Source: Limisphaerales bacterium (GTDB lineage: Bacteria > Verrucomicrobiota > Verrucomicrobiia > Limisphaerales > UBA11358). From it: 15,048 bases of DNA. Under the pieces are notes generated by a model. The model was given only the letters and a program-made list of their open reading frames with translations. It had not been told where the DNA came from and searched no databases. Below, one piece after another: positions 14,246 to 15,048 of the stretch (its first letter is position 1; every line of letters begins with the position of its first letter). The stretch spans positions 5,459-20,506 of the forward strand of contig PKZR01000229.1 of assembly GCA_003133815.1 (NCBI GenBank), in the 5' to 3' direction. The translations under genes and the position numbers were made by a program.

Positions 14246-15048
14246 CGTTTCTCTCCTTTCGCGCCGCCCAGGCGGTGATGCGGATTGGCCTCAGGCATCA
14301 CGCTTTTAACTTCTGATATCGCGATCATCGGCAGGAATTTGACGAACAGCAGATACATCATGAAAAATGCCCCGAGCGTGCCGATGTAAAGCAATATGTC
14401 CCAGATGGTCGGAATGTATTTGCCCCAGCTCGACGGCAGAAAATCCTGATACAGCGAGCCGACGACGATGACGAAGCGTTCGCTCCACATGCCGATGTTG
14501 ATGAGCACGCCGATGATGAAAAGCGCCGCGAGGTTCGCGCGGATTTTTTTAATCCACAACAGTTGCGTCACACACACGTTGATGCCGATCAAAATCCAGC
14601 CCATATACCAGTAGGTGTGCCCGAAAAGACGGTGCGTGAAAACCCAGCGCTCATACGTGTCGCCGCTATACCAGGCGATGAAAAATTCCATCGCATAGAT
14701 GTAGTCAATGATGAGGCCGCTCACCAATGTCAGCTTCGCAATCTTGTCGATGTGCGGCAATGTGATGATGTTTTCGAGGCCGCACCATTTGCGGAGCGGC
14801 ACCAGAATCACCAGCATCATGCCGAAACCGCAGAACACGGCGCCGATCACGAAATACAGCGGGAAAATCGTCGCATGCCAGCCCGCGAGCATCGAGGTGC
14901 AGAAGTCCAAACCGACGATGGAGCTCACCGTGAACACGAGCAGCGTGCAAAGACCGCACAGCACGACGTAGGCCTTTTCGTAATTGTGCCATTGCCGCGC
15001 CGAACCGGTCCAGCCCATCGCGAGGAAACTGAAAATGCCCTTGCGGAT
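14242..15048 (-). CDS. actC: Alternative complex III membrane subunit ActC (NrfD-like), 5' end outside window
   Basis: The visible 268 C-terminal residues are a little over half of a typical ActC (about 450-490). The frame is open to the right edge, and the ATG at 15018 is internal: ten coding residues precede it in the window (IRKGIFSFLA). Family features are MGWTGSARQWHNYEKAY, SIVGLDFCTSMLAGWHATIF, MEFFIAWYSGDTYERW, NIGMWSERFVIVV and QDFLPSSWGKYIPTIWD. There are about seven membrane spans in the visible part. ActC binds quinol near the ActB Fe-S subunit and is thought to take part in proton movement. actA (pentahaem cytochrome) and actB (molybdopterin-family Fe-S protein without molybdenum) are expected just beyond the right edge. 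It is the first visible gene of the coupled run that ends at 8625. Confidence 0.95.
   Translation of the reverse strand: MRKGIFSFLAMGWTGSARQWHNYEKAYVVLCGLCTLLVFTVSSIVGLDFCTSMLAGWHATIFPLYFVIGAVFCGFGMMLVILVPLRKWCGLENIITLPHIDKIAKLTLVSGLIIDYIYAMEFFIAWYSGDTYERWVFTHRLFGHTYWYMGWILIGINVCVTQLLWIKKIRANLAALFIIGVLINIGMWSERFVIVVGSLYQDFLPSSWGKYIPTIWDILLYIGTLGAFFMMYLLFVKFLPMIAISEVKSVMPEANPHHRLGGAKGEKR

Overview
The window most resembles a GC-rich Gram-negative genome of the Verrucomicrobia/Planctomycetes type. This is inferred from gene content (alternative complex III plus cbb3-like subunits), ATGA-coupled genes and the hairpin-rich intergenic DNA; there is no rRNA or other taxonomic marker. No RNA genes, CRISPR arrays or intact insertion sequences are visible.

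Left part (1-6282): the end of an unidentified plus-strand gene runs tail-to-tail into gltB-gltD, the large and small subunits of NADPH-dependent glutamate synthase, on the minus strand. Both are full length with all expected cofactor and catalytic motifs. An AT-rich 255-base divergent promoter region separates gltB from a plus-strand major facilitator superfamily transporter (6538-7770).

Middle (7771-8624): an 854-base stretch without a convincing conserved gene. It begins with lower-GC DNA holding a doubtful 70-residue ORF and five head-to-tail copies of a 21-bp repeat (seven codons per unit). It continues with several perfect hairpins that look like REP-type extragenic elements.

Right part (8625-15048, minus strand): one tightly coupled operon that enters from beyond the right edge. 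In transcription order it reads actC (5' end missing), actD, actE and actF, all of alternative complex III (quinol:cytochrome c oxidoreductase); then a 122-residue single-span protein; then a trio resembling a cbb3 oxidase: a CcoN-like protein, a CcoO-like monohaem cytochrome c and a second monohaem cytochrome c. Adjacent genes overlap by 4 or 1 bases or are 1 base apart.

The main discovery candidate is the CcoN-like protein. It aligns without gaps around the family landmarks of cbb3 oxidase subunit I, yet all six histidines that bind haem b, haem b3 and CuB are replaced (Ala63, Asn205, Pro255, Gln256, Gln340, Gln342), as is the active-site tyrosine (Gly249). The frame is intact and embedded in the operon. 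It therefore looks like a metal-free, oxidase-derived membrane subunit attached to alternative complex III, carrying c-type haems only on its partner subunits. The CcoO-like partner has an insertion of about 50 residues resembling a shortened ribosomal L7/L12 C-terminal domain, and the CcoN-like protein has a Cys-rich loop. Together they suggest an undescribed or little-described electron-transfer module in which quinol electrons leave through cytochromes c and no oxygen-reducing site is encoded in the visible genes.
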